NCBI RefSeq assembly: GCF_900177325.1
Contig: NZ_FXBL01000004.1
Coordinates: 186,001-250,000 of the forward strand
Direction: 5' to 3'
Length of the DNA: 64,000 bases
DNA from: Mesorhizobium australicum
GTDB taxonomy: Bacteria > Pseudomonadota > Alphaproteobacteria > Rhizobiales > Rhizobiaceae
Positions 1 through 7,920 of this stretch are shown piece by piece. Position 1 is the first letter of the stretch; each line of letters starts with the position of its first letter. The position numbers and the translations under genes are program-made. Under the pieces are notes generated by a model that was not told the origin of the DNA, ran no database searches, and saw only the letters and a list, made by a program, of their open reading frames with translations.

Positions 1-3000
1 CAAACGGAGGGAGGACGTTTCCAGCATCATCGGTGTAGCCCATGTCACGCGCGAACGGAGCCATGTCCTGAGCAGTGTATGTAAGCTCCAAAACAATATC
101 GCGCAGGAGTTCAGCGGCCGATCTCGATCCAAACATTGTTTGATGGAAGCGCTCGGGTGTAATCACCGGAAGCTGCTCGACAATGAACAGATTCAAAGTC
201 TGCCCTTGAACCTTTTGTCTTGTAACATAATCGAAGGGTATTGAATTCAGGTTTGCGGCAAGCAGCCACTCTTCCTTGGCCTCATCTTCGCGCAGCAGCA
301 ATGGCACTTTGTTACCGAAAGCGACTGTTGGCAACAGAGCTGCGATAAACGTTCGCACGTTCGTCGGCGCGGTAATTTCCTTGAAACCGAGAACCCATCC
401 CCGTTCGGCAGGCCATTTGCACTTTTCCTCCAATACCCAGAACTGCGGAGCAGGAAGCCACGACGGGTCGCGATGTTGCTCCAATGTTGCAGGCTCTGGT
501 TGCGCGGGGCGGTGCTGGTTTTCCGGATTGACGACTACGCTTGCGGCCCGGTGATCAAAGGCCTGAATCATCTTGCCTTCATAAAGCGGAACCCAATCTC
601 CCTTCGGACTGCCATAGCGATTTCCCCCTTTATGCCAGCCTCCTTCCTGTTCCTCCAATTCCTGGCGCGTCCGGAAAAGCCTGGAGTCATTGGTCATATG
701 AAACATCGTGGAATATTTTAACTGCCACGCTTTGACTTCCTGGTCGCCTGACCGGTCCGACAGAATTTTCCCGCTGGAATAGATTGCTGTTGTTAGCTTC
801 GCATCACGGCGCGAGCGGAATATCGGCGCAGTACCCGTGTTCGGATTCACCCGCGCGAAGTCGTCGGCAGTGAGCGGGAACCGCTGTTCCGGGTCGCTTA
901 GTTCCGCGACACTTTGCAGGAAGAAGGCACACATGGCCGCTTCGACCGTCGGCGACGGGCTTGCGACAAAAACGCAGAACTTGAAGCGACTATCTACATC
1001 GGGGAAGAACGGAGCAGCATTGTAGCGCGTGCGCCGGTTCTCAAAATCGTACAGTGCCTTCAGCCGACCTTGTGTAGATACGCCTTTGAAAAATGTCGAG
1101 GACGTTTTGTCTGAGGCGATACCGGACGGCGTGAGGAGGCCCACCATGCCGTCCCTCTTGACCAGCGCCATCGCGCGCTCGACGAAGAGCGAATAGATAT
1201 TCACGTCGCCGCCGGACAGCAGCGGATAATCGCCGCCAGATCGGGCCATGCGCGTCGCCGCTTCGGCCCGCTCGTTCGCCTTCATGAAATCGCCGGAAAG
1301 TGGATCGTCATTCCTTTCCAGTTCGTCGATCATCCGCTTGCGATCGGCCGCCTTCTGCGCGAAAGCGATCTCACGTTTGCGGGCAGCAAACCATTCGACT
1401 TGCTGGAGCTTCATGCGATCCCACGGCGGATTGCCGATGATGGCATCGAAGCCGCCGGAAAGACCCTCGTTTTCCCAGTCCGTCCAAACGCCCGGAAACG
1501 CGACCTGCCAGTTCAGGAAGCGCTCTTCCGCTACCAGCTCGCGCGCAACGTTCAGGATTTCGAGGAAACGGCGGCCGTGGTCGTCGCGCACTTGCGGCTC
1601 TCGCTTGCCAAGCGCGATCTCGAAAGGATCTCCGAAGGAGCCGTCAAAAAAGCCCTGAATGGCCTTGGCGTTGTCCTTTCCTTTCAGGTCTTGCCATTCG
1701 ATGGCGTGCAGCAAAGACAGGAAGGCATTGAGCGGCGCCGTCATCACTTGGACGCCTTCAAAGATTTCCTGCGAACGGTGCGCTTCCGCGATTTCCGCAT
1801 CCGGCAGTCCTTCGATGGTCTGCATCGAGGCGGCCGAACCGAGCGCGGTTTTGACCGGCTCGTGCAGGAGAAGCGGACTGCCATAGGCCGTCGCTTTCTC
1901 GATGCCCGTCTTCACCCAGGAGCCGAACAGGCTGTCGCCGCAGCGCAGATGGTGGTCGAGGAACGAAAGCGGCGCGCCGACCGTAAAGCTGTGCAGCCAG
2001 AGAGCAACCTTGGCCAGTTCGACCGCCATCTGGTTCTTGTCGACGCCGTAGACGCAGCGCTTCAAGACCATGCGGCGGATGATGTGACGGTCATCGAGCT
2101 GCTCGGGATCGACCGTCCAGCTCCGCTCTTCGGCGTTGCCGAGGATGGTATTGCGGATGCCTTCGATCCGGTCGGCAAGCGGCGAGATATAGTCCGCCCA
2201 CTCGACCATGGTTTCGGTTTCCGCCATGGCGGTAATAACCTGGTCGGCCATGTAGTCGACAAGGCTGACAAGGAAGTGTCCCGAGCCCATGGCCGGATCG
2301 CAGATTTTGAGATCGAGCAGCCTTTCGGCCGGATCGAGCCGCCTTAATATGCCGAGTTTGCGCCCTTCGTCCTGATCCGAGGAGGCGAGTTCTTCGGCCT
2401 TGTTCCTGAACGCGGCAAGGCGCGCTTCGATCAGCGGTTCCAGCGTTTCGCGAATGATGAGATTTACCAGGTCGTCGGGCGTGTAATAGCTGCCCGAGCC
2501 CTTGCGCGCGAAGATGTTCGGGCGGATGTCGACAACCGCACCTTCCCTGACGACTTCGTGTTCGAGAAGCCGTTCGTAGATCGAGCCGAGCTGCTGCACA
2601 CTCAGGTCGCGGTAGTTGATGTATTTGCGCGTGTCGTCAGTGCGCTCGAAAGAGAGCTTGTCGATCATTTCCGCCATGACGGAGTCGGAAAGGCGCACCT
2701 GCCGCAGAAGCGGGGTCCGCTCGGGGTCGAACAGCCCGCCGTTATATGGCGGCAATCCGATCGAGGTGTCGCCTTCGTCGATAGCGCGGCACAGATCGTC
2801 AAGAACCGACCAGTACCGCGCCGCCGTATTCGAGAATGTATCGCCCTTGTCCTTGCGGTCGCCGACATCAAGCCGGACGCGATCGCGCAGACCGTAGTCG
2901 TCATAACGGCGGTCATTGACCGGCAGAAGGTCGCGGTCTTCCGCGTAGAGGATGAAGAGCAGCCTGTAGAGAAGGATCAGGGCCGCTTCGCGGACATCCT

Positions 3001-3853
3001 GAAGAGGCGCTTCCGGCGCCTTGTCTGCGATCGAACGCGCAAGCAGCGGGTAGAGTTTGTCGAACACGAGGTCCGAAAGGTCGGAGGCAACACGTTCTTC
3101 ATAGAACTTGCCTTCTTCGAGGGCGCGGACGTGGAAGGTGCGCGGATCGGTCGCCGAAGGCAGGAATGCTTCCCTGCGAAATACCAGTGCGAAGACGCGC
3201 AAGGCATGGCGTTTCTGCTCGTCACCAAGCGCGAACAGGCCATCGCCATGCCCGGCAATCCCGAGGACGGCTGCGAGGTCGAGTTCAAAGAACTGTTCCG
3301 ACACAGAGCGCGCGCCGGAATGATAGAGCCGCCATCTGCCGCCGTTTGTGAGGATGCCCCAACGCAGGTTGCCCGTGGTCAGGTCATCGACACGGCGCAG
3401 ATAGCGGAGCATCTGCGTTGACGGCGCCAGCTCCTCGCCACGCTTTCCGGACTGCCGATCGAGCGGCCGGCGCCAGCGTTTGGACTCCACGATCGCGAGG
3501 CCGAACTGGTAGCGCTTGTACTCTTCTGGAAAGCGGTCGGCCTGCGTCTTGGTTTCGGCATCGGCGAATAGCAGGCCGTCTGGTACATCGTCCCGTCCCT
3601 TCACGGTCAGGTTTTGCTGGCGCATCGCCTGATCCCAGCCCAGCCGCCGCAAGACCGGCCAGATCAGGTCATCTTCGGTACGGGTTTCATTGGGTGACTG
3701 GCCGACCGGGAAAGCTGCGAACACGGCAGCCAAATCTGCGGCAAGCGCATCGATGTCATCGTCACTGATGCTTTTCCAGTCCGCGTTACTGACAATCGAC
3801 TGTGTCAGAAAATCGCTGGTAAAAAGACTGCCCTGAAATACGTTCTCGATCAT
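1..3853 (-). CDS. Single-chain Type IIG-like restriction-modification enzyme (3' end outside window)
   Basis: The reading frame is open from an ATG at 3853 to the left edge, at least 1284 codons, so the C terminus is missing. The N terminus has a PD-(D/E)XK-like nuclease signature (Asp92, then Glu123-Ser-Lys125 in VESKRW). A SAM-binding motif DPAMGSGHF begins at Asp519, and the N6-adenine methylase catalytic motif NPPW is at 808-811. Nuclease and methylase in one chain is the Eco57I/Type IIG plan. Family knowledge says such enzymes cut and methylate DNA, with specificity set by a C-terminal target-recognition region, here at least partly off-window. No separate specificity or nuclease gene is visible beside it. 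It sits in an integrase-bearing island with other defence-type genes. A solitary methylase from a BREX- or DISARM-like locus is the main alternative, but the ExK signature argues for a self-contained restriction enzyme. Confidence 0.8.
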   Translation of the reverse strand, partial: MIENVFQGSLFTSDFLTQSIVSNADWKSISDDDIDALAADLAAVFAAFPVGQSPNETRTEDDLIWPVLRRLGWDQAMRQQNLTVKGRDDVPDGLLFADAETKTQADRFPEEYKRYQFGLAIVESKRWRRPLDRQSGKRGEELAPSTQMLRYLRRVDDLTTGNLRWGILTNGGRWRLYHSGARSVSEQFFELDLAAVLGIAGHGDGLFALGDEQKRHALRVFALVFRREAFLPSATDPRTFHVRALEEGKFYEERVASDLSDLVFDKLYPLLARSIADKAPEAPLQDVREAALILLYRLLFILYAEDRDLLPVNDRRYDDYGLRDRVRLDVGDRKDKGDTFSNTAARYWSVLDDLCRAIDEGDTSIGLPPYNGGLFDPERTPLLRQVRLSDSVMAEMIDKLSFERTDDTRKYINYRDLSVQQLGSIYERLLEHEVVREGAVVDIRPNIFARKGSGSYYTPDDLVNLIIRETLEPLIEARLAAFRNKAEELASSDQDEGRKLGILRRLDPAERLLDLKICDPAMGSGHFLVSLVDYMADQVITAMAETETMVEWADYISPLADRIEGIRNTILGNAEERSWTVDPEQLDDRHIIRRMVLKRCVYGVDKNQMAVELAKVALWLHSFTVGAPLSFLDHHLRCGDSLFGSWVKTGIEKATAYGSPLLLHEPVKTALGSAASMQTIEGLPDAEIAEAHRSQEIFEGVQVMTAPLNAFLSLLHAIEWQDLKGKDNAKAIQGFFDGSFGDPFEIALGKREPQVRDDHGRRFLEILNVARELVAEERFLNWQVAFPGVWTDWENEGLSGGFDAIIGNPPWDRMKLQQVEWFAARKREIAFAQKAADRKRMIDELERNDDPLSGDFMKANERAEAATRMARSGGDYPLLSGGDVNIYSLFVERAMALVKRDGMVGLLTPSGIASDKTSSTFFKGVSTQGRLKALYDFENRRTRYNAAPFFPDVDSRFKFCVFVASPSPTVEAAMCAFFLQSVAELSDPEQRFPLTADDFARVNPNTGTAPIFRSRRDAKLTTAIYSSGKILSDRSGDQEVKAWQLKYSTMFHMTNDSRLFRTRQELEEQEGGWHKGGNRYGSPKGDWVPLYEGKMIQAFDHRAASVVVNPENQHRPAQPEPATLEQHRDPSWLPAPQFWVLEEKCKWPAERGWVLGFKEITAPTNVRTFIAALLPTVAFGNKVPLLLREDEAKEEWLLAANLNSIPFDYVTRQKVQGQTLNLFIVEQLPVITPERFHQTMFGSRSAAELLRDIVLELTYTAQDMAPFARDMGYTDDAGNVLPPF

Positions 3854-3936
3854 ACGTTTATTCTACCCAAACGAATCTGCCGACCAAATGTTAATAGCCC
3901 CTGCCGCAGGACTTATACCCACCGAATTCTCGTCCT

Positions 3937-4551
3937 TTACGAAGCGGCCCGCGCCCTACGGGGCAGGCTAAGGCAGGAGGCGGCATTTGATGCGCCGATC
4001 AGGCCGACGACCTTTTCTACATGCTCTGGCGGAACGCGCATACGCGCACCCTGCAAGGCAGCAACGATCGCTTCTATTTGCCCCTGCCGTCCAAGGGCAT
4101 CTTCAATGAAGCCGTCCGTCAACAACTCGGCCGTGGAAACGATCGGGAGCGTCTGAAAACGGTCGGCGCATATTTTGCGCGCCTTCCGTTCGTCGATCAT
4201 CGCGATTCCGTTCATCTGGACCGCGCAGGCGATCGTCGCCGCTTCACCATCATCGAGCGTCTGCGCGGCCGCGCCCCGGATCAGAGTTTCGTATATCGCA
4301 AGCCCTTGTGCGTCGAGGACGGCCCCTCCCACCGCTCCACTGGCAACAAGCGCCTTCAGCCGCTCTTCGTCATTGTGACCATTGCGGGAGCCGAAACGCA
4401 GTTCCGCACAGACATTGTCCGTGACGAAAAAAGGGGACGGGACGGCCCCCAGGATCCCCGCCGCACAACCCGTAGCGTTGAGATTTATGACAACGCTTGC
4501 ATCAATGACGATCTTTTGCGAAGCATCAGTAAGGAAGCTTGACAAGCTCAT
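3937..4551 (-). CDS. PIN-domain nuclease, last gene of the QueC-like operon
   Basis: A 204-aa protein from the ATG at 4551; an in-frame ATG at 4602 would add 17 unconserved-looking residues. PIN-type acidic positions are visible: Asp in VIDASVVINL near the N terminus, Glu in NVCAELRFG, Asp/Glu in DDGEAATIA and Asp in IDERKARKI. PIN domains are Mg-dependent ribonucleases, common as toxins. The start lies inside the 3' end of the upstream XRE-protease gene (26-nt overlap), so the two are probably translationally coupled. Pairing of an XRE-ImmA/IrrE protein with a PIN protein is a known toxin-antitoxin-like arrangement. What is unusual is its placement behind a QueC-like enzyme. Target RNA is unknown. 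Confidence 0.75.
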   Translation of the reverse strand: MSLSSFLTDASQKIVIDASVVINLNATGCAAGILGAVPSPFFVTDNVCAELRFGSRNGHNDEERLKALVASGAVGGAVLDAQGLAIYETLIRGAAAQTLDDGEAATIACAVQMNGIAMIDERKARKICADRFQTLPIVSTAELLTDGFIEDALGRQGQIEAIVAALQGARMRVPPEHVEKVVGLIGASNAASCLSLPRRARAAS

Positions 4552-5710
4552 TGGCCTCGCTTTCCTCGTTTTCGGCTCCGTCCAGCAGCTTCCGTACCTC
4601 ATGGCGATCGAGCTTCAGAAGGCGCGCTAGCTGCCCTTCACTATAGAAGCCGCGTTTCCATGCTTCGCGCGCAAGCAGTGCCAGCCGCGGCGGCACCGCT
4701 CCCTGCGCTTCAACGAGGCTACTGCCACGGACAGGCAATTCCCCCAGAACCTGCCGCGCCTGCTCGTCGGTGATTCCGCCGTTGGCCTGAAACCAATCCC
4801 ACGTACCGTGCTTGGCAAGCCCCAGCTCTTCCAGCCTGCGAACGATGGCCTCGCGAGCGACTCCGAACGCGCTGGCCAAAAGGATTATGTGACGGCGCGT
4901 AAGATGGGTCTGTCCCGCAGTGATTTCGGCAAAGCGCTGTCTCACTGCCCGCGCGGGAGTGACGAAGCACCGGCCGAAATGATCGGCATAGCGCTCTTCG
5001 CGGGAGTGCGGGACTTCGCCTTCGGTCAGGACTTCCGGTTGCCGCCTTGCGGAGTTGAAATGACCGAGTTCGTGTGCGCCGGTTTGAATGATGCGCCCAA
5101 GGGGATGACCGGCATTGAGCAGCATGCACGCGCCCACTGCTTCGTCGTAGGCGAACAGACCCGAAATCTTGCCGTCCAGAGGTCGGACATAGACCCTTAT
5201 GCCGAGCTGGAGATCCAGCAGGGAAACAATGTCGAGAACCGGCCCCGCCCCCAGCCCCAGCCAATCGCGAAGGTCCTGAGCATCCTGCTCCGCCTGCTGC
5301 CGGACATCGCCGGGCAAGATCGGCCGTTCGGGAGGGTAGTTGCGGACACGCTTAATCCCGAGCGCGTTCTCCAGCTCGAGTTCAGCACTGACCAGATCGT
5401 TGAGAAGGCCGGCAGCGCGCTCGGCAGCGTCATCCGCGCTTTGTGCAAGCTTGCGGAATCTGGGCACCATGTCCAGATGGACGGCTTCCTGCCGGAGAAT
5501 GGCGTTCGCCGAAGTCCCGTAGAGCGAACATAATTCTTGCAGCTCGTTCATCTTGATCCGTCGCTGTCCCCGCTCGATCGCAACGAGCGTGGTGCGCGCG
5601 ACATCAATTTCCTCAGCAGCGACAGCTTGCGTTAACTGGACGGCCTCCCGTGCGATACGCAGGCGCTCCCCGATTTCGCTGTCCAGCAGGCTTTCGATCA
5701 TTGCGCTCAT
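4526..5710 (-). CDS. XRE repressor fused to ImmA/IrrE zinc protease (COG2856-like)
   Basis: A 394-aa protein, taking the ATG at 5710, which overlaps the stop of the QueC-like gene by the typical ATGA; another ATG at 5728 is less likely. Residues about 10-75 form an XRE helix-turn-helix. The middle has an ImmA/IrrE peptidase with an intact HELGH zinc motif at about 213-217, followed by an E..AD.F segment (REERYADHF) that supplies the third ligand in this family. The C-terminal ~100 residues are a helical tail often seen in XRE-COG2856 proteins paired with PIN toxins. Family members cleave repressors or partner proteins in response to stress or phage signals. Here it may repress its own operon through the palindrome at 7678-7688 and neutralise the PIN nuclease. 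Intact catalytic residues suggest proteolysis is used. Confidence 0.8.
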   Translation of the reverse strand: MSAMIESLLDSEIGERLRIAREAVQLTQAVAAEEIDVARTTLVAIERGQRRIKMNELQELCSLYGTSANAILRQEAVHLDMVPRFRKLAQSADDAAERAAGLLNDLVSAELELENALGIKRVRNYPPERPILPGDVRQQAEQDAQDLRDWLGLGAGPVLDIVSLLDLQLGIRVYVRPLDGKISGLFAYDEAVGACMLLNAGHPLGRIIQTGAHELGHFNSARRQPEVLTEGEVPHSREERYADHFGRCFVTPARAVRQRFAEITAGQTHLTRRHIILLASAFGVAREAIVRRLEELGLAKHGTWDWFQANGGITDEQARQVLGELPVRGSSLVEAQGAVPPRLALLAREAWKRGFYSEGQLARLLKLDRHEVRKLLDGAENEESEANELVKLPY

Positions 5711-7080
5711 AGGCCCGCCCGTACCCACTGCCTGACAAAAGAATTACTTCCCATCGAACGAACGAACTCCTTCCATTCACTGGCATGCTCCGACAACATC
5801 CGCGTCAGAGACTCTTCGGTTTGATCCTTGCCTACCCCGAGCGCAGGCGCGAGCATAGCTGCATGGCGGCGGACAACCGGGAGGCCGTCTTTCGACGCCA
5901 GGTCGGCCAAATGATCCATGTGCAGGACACCTGCAATCGCATACTGACGGTAGGCGGGAGTCATCCTCGTGAAATCCCGGTCGACCGCCTCTTCAAGGCT
6001 GGCCGCCGTTGGATCAGTGCAGACATAGGTGTCTTCCGCCTCGGTAAGGCCCGCAGCATGGACGCTGACTCGCCGCAGCATGCAGGCCGCGCAAACACCG
6101 CATTGCCGCCTTTTCCCGTTGACCGAGCTCCAGCGGTTGCTTCTCCAGCACGACCGCGTCGCATGCCAGGTGGTTCCTTCGGGAAGGGCGGCGAACGATC
6201 GCAAGGTTTCCCCTTTGGTGCTCCACAGCCGCGGGAACACGTAGCGTATTTCCCTCCCGAACAGCGCTCTCAGCAGCCGCTCCATCCTTTGCGTGAACCG
6301 CGGATGGTTCCGGTAATCCGGGTAGGCGTGAACGACCGATGCAATAGCAGGGCCAATCGCTCCCTGTCCGCTTTCGGGAATGACGATTTCCTTGGCGCCG
6401 GAGAGATATGCCGCGATGCCGGTGATCAAAGCGAACTTGAACCCGCGGCTCCGCGCGCTGGCTTCCCTGTTCGGCATGTTGCAGGGAACGTCGTAGGGAA
6501 CTAGGGTAAAAGGCTCGCGGTAGCTCTTCTTGTCCGGTCGCCCTATCTCATTGCTCCCTACCCGGACGCGCACGAGCTTTGTGCCCAACCCCGCGCCTAC
6601 CAAGCCCGCTACGGCACGCGAATCCATTCCGTCGCTATACGCCAGCACCGCCTCGGTCGGTACGGGCAGATTCAGATAGTCACTGTGTGGGGACGGTGCC
6701 GGGTTTGCGCGCCGGACAAATTCGATCGACCAGTAATCACCCGTCAGGAAGCCCGCAGCATCAAGCAGGGCCTCCGACAGCTCGCCGTCATTCCACCGTT
6801 CGGGGTCATGAACAGGAATACGCAGCGCGATCCGGCGTGCCCATCCACGGGGAGGCCGCTTCAGTATCCTGTCGCCATACTCGATCGCCGCCGCGACGAC
6901 CATGGCGTCATAGATCACGGGTTCCCAGCTCGCGAATGCGTAGGTTTCCAATGCTTCAGTTGAGAACTCGAAATCGCGTCCTAGATCGAAGGGAACCCAG
7001 CCGCCGGACGCGATACCCCCGCTCTCGACAACCTCGATCGACTTTTCAGGAATTCTCACTTGACCGACGCCGGAACTCAT
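5707..7080 (-). CDS. QueC-like PP-loop ATPase, defence-associated
   Basis: A 457-aa protein, about twice the length of housekeeping QueC (~230 aa). It has a PP-loop nucleotide site S149-D-G-M-D-S154 and a cysteine cluster Cys311-x15-Cys327-x2-Cys330-x2-Cys333 followed by two arginines, matching the zinc site of QueC-type enzymes. The 140 N-terminal residues before the PP-loop are not recognised. QueC converts 7-carboxy-7-deazaguanine to preQ0; QueC-like relatives occur in Qat and in type IV CBASS, where they are thought to modify macromolecules. No QueD, QueE, FolE or TGT gene is nearby, so tRNA queuosine synthesis is unlikely. The gene overlaps the 187-aa gene by 4 nt and the XRE-protease gene by 4 nt, so all are one operon. 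An ATP-dependent modification of an unknown substrate that arms or restrains the PIN nuclease is an inference. Confidence 0.72.
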   Translation of the reverse strand: MSSGVGQVRIPEKSIEVVESGGIASGGWVPFDLGRDFEFSTEALETYAFASWEPVIYDAMVVAAAIEYGDRILKRPPRGWARRIALRIPVHDPERWNDGELSEALLDAAGFLTGDYWSIEFVRRANPAPSPHSDYLNLPVPTEAVLAYSDGMDSRAVAGLVGAGLGTKLVRVRVGSNEIGRPDKKSYREPFTLVPYDVPCNMPNREASARSRGFKFALITGIAAYLSGAKEIVIPESGQGAIGPAIASVVHAYPDYRNHPRFTQRMERLLRALFGREIRYVFPRLWSTKGETLRSFAALPEGTTWHATRSCWRSNRWSSVNGKRRQCGVCAACMLRRVSVHAAGLTEAEDTYVCTDPTAASLEEAVDRDFTRMTPAYRQYAIAGVLHMDHLADLASKDGLPVVRRHAAMLAPALGVGKDQTEESLTRMLSEHASEWKEFVRSMGSNSFVRQWVRAGL

Positions 7081-7640
7081 AGGGGCGGCCCCTCGTCGAT
7101 TCCGGTATGTCTGGGCAGACGCGAGGCGGGTTTCTGTCTTGCGCCGGCCGAGGCCAGATCACCCGCGAGCGCACCGAACGCAAACCCGTTCCGGGTTGCG
7201 TCAAGGCGGTCACGAACAAAGCCGGCGCTTCGCGCGCTGGCTTCGCGCAGGTAATGTTCCTCCACACCGCGGAAGCAATCGCGGGTGTATTGCTCAAGCG
7301 CGTTCGTCAGCGCCGTCCGGCATGCGGCATCTCCGTAGAGTCCGTTGCCGGCAGCTTCGACTGCGCAGTCGATAAGAGCATTTCCCAATGCAGACCCCCG
7401 GCAGCCCGATCTGAGCGCCTCGATTTCCGCGATCCTGTCTTCGGCAAAGAGATAGCCCTGCCGTCCTGCCCCCAGCACCTCGCGAACCGCTTCGACCGGA
7501 AGCCCTCTTGCGTCCTTGCGCAATGCATGGGTGACGGCCTCGCATACGTCGTCGGCCGAGAAAACCGCCTTGGCAGCCCTTTCGGCGACGTCCCTCCAGC
7601 GCCGAAGCATCGGCAGGCTTCTATGCGGTCCATCACTCAT
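7077..7640 (-). CDS. Unrecognised 187-aa protein, first gene of the QueC-like operon
   Basis: A 187-aa, mostly helical, soluble-looking protein with no signal peptide or membrane segment. I do not recognise the family. The middle is rich in Ala, Glu and Arg, and the C-terminal third (about 135-172) has a run of regularly spaced Arg/Glu residues (REASARSAGF, then DRLDATRNGF) suggesting a conserved helix pair. It starts at ATG 7640, 20 nt downstream of a good -10 element, and its stop overlaps the QueC-like start by ATGA, so the two are translated together. It could be a structural or substrate subunit of the QueC-like enzyme. It does not show the glycine-rich features I associate with QatB, so that identity is not claimed. 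Confidence 0.6.
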   Translation of the reverse strand: MSDGPHRSLPMLRRWRDVAERAAKAVFSADDVCEAVTHALRKDARGLPVEAVREVLGAGRQGYLFAEDRIAEIEALRSGCRGSALGNALIDCAVEAAGNGLYGDAACRTALTNALEQYTRDCFRGVEEHYLREASARSAGFVRDRLDATRNGFAFGALAGDLASAGARQKPASRLPRHTGIDEGPPL

Positions 7641-7659
7641 GGCGAATCTCCATGTCAGA

Positions 7660-7689
7660 ATACTATCTCCAAGAGGCTGACAATGTCAA
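7660..7689 (-). promoter_or_regulatory. Promoter and palindromic operator of the QueC-like operon
   Basis: On the minus strand TTGACA (7689-7684) and TAGTAT (7665-7660) are 18 nt apart, 20 nt upstream of the 187-aa gene start. An 11-bp palindrome TGACAATGTCA at 7678-7688 overlaps the -35 box. Such a site is where an XRE repressor would bind; the operon's own XRE-ImmA protein is the obvious candidate. Confidence 0.55.
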
Positions 7690-7753
7690 ACTAGGAGCAC
7701 GGACCGCTGATTTGCAGGCTTACGCGGGTATCATCCGCACGGAACATACGACG

Positions 7754-7796
7754 TTGATTCTCACGGCGGATCGCGTATTATTAGCTCCATATTATA
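7754..7796 (+). promoter_or_regulatory. Promoter and operator-like motif ahead of the RloC-like operon
   Basis: TTGATT (7754-7759) and TATTAT (7776-7781) are 16 nt apart, pointing toward the ATPase gene at 7921. An 18-bp AT-rich motif, TATTAGCTCCATATTATA (7779-7796), overlaps the -10 and likely start site. The same motif, TATTAG-N5-TATTATA, occurs twice in the toxin-antitoxin promoter at 11099-11135. The leader to the start codon would be about 130 nt. Confidence 0.5.
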
Positions 7797-7920
7797 TTGC
7801 GCACGGGTTCTGCCCTTCTTTGACGGCGTCGATTCCCCCATTGCGAAAGCGCGTCAAGGCGCCCGAAGGCCGCCGTTTTGCGCCGCGCGAACACATCATT
7901 TTCGAGAGCGAGAAGAGGAA

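Noticed and set aside
1..3853. BREX PglX or DISARM methylase
   Set aside because: No other BREX or DISARM genes are visible and the N terminus carries a nuclease motif; the left flank is unseen, so this is not fully excluded.
5707..7080. Identification as part of a 7-deazaguanine DNA-modification (dpd) or queuosine cluster
   Set aside because: No DpdA, QueD, QueE, FolE or TGT gene is nearby.
3937..7640. Identification as a Qat (QatABCD) system
   Set aside because: Only the QueC-like member matches; no QatA-type ATPase or TatD nuclease lies in the operon, and the 187-aa protein does not look like QatB.
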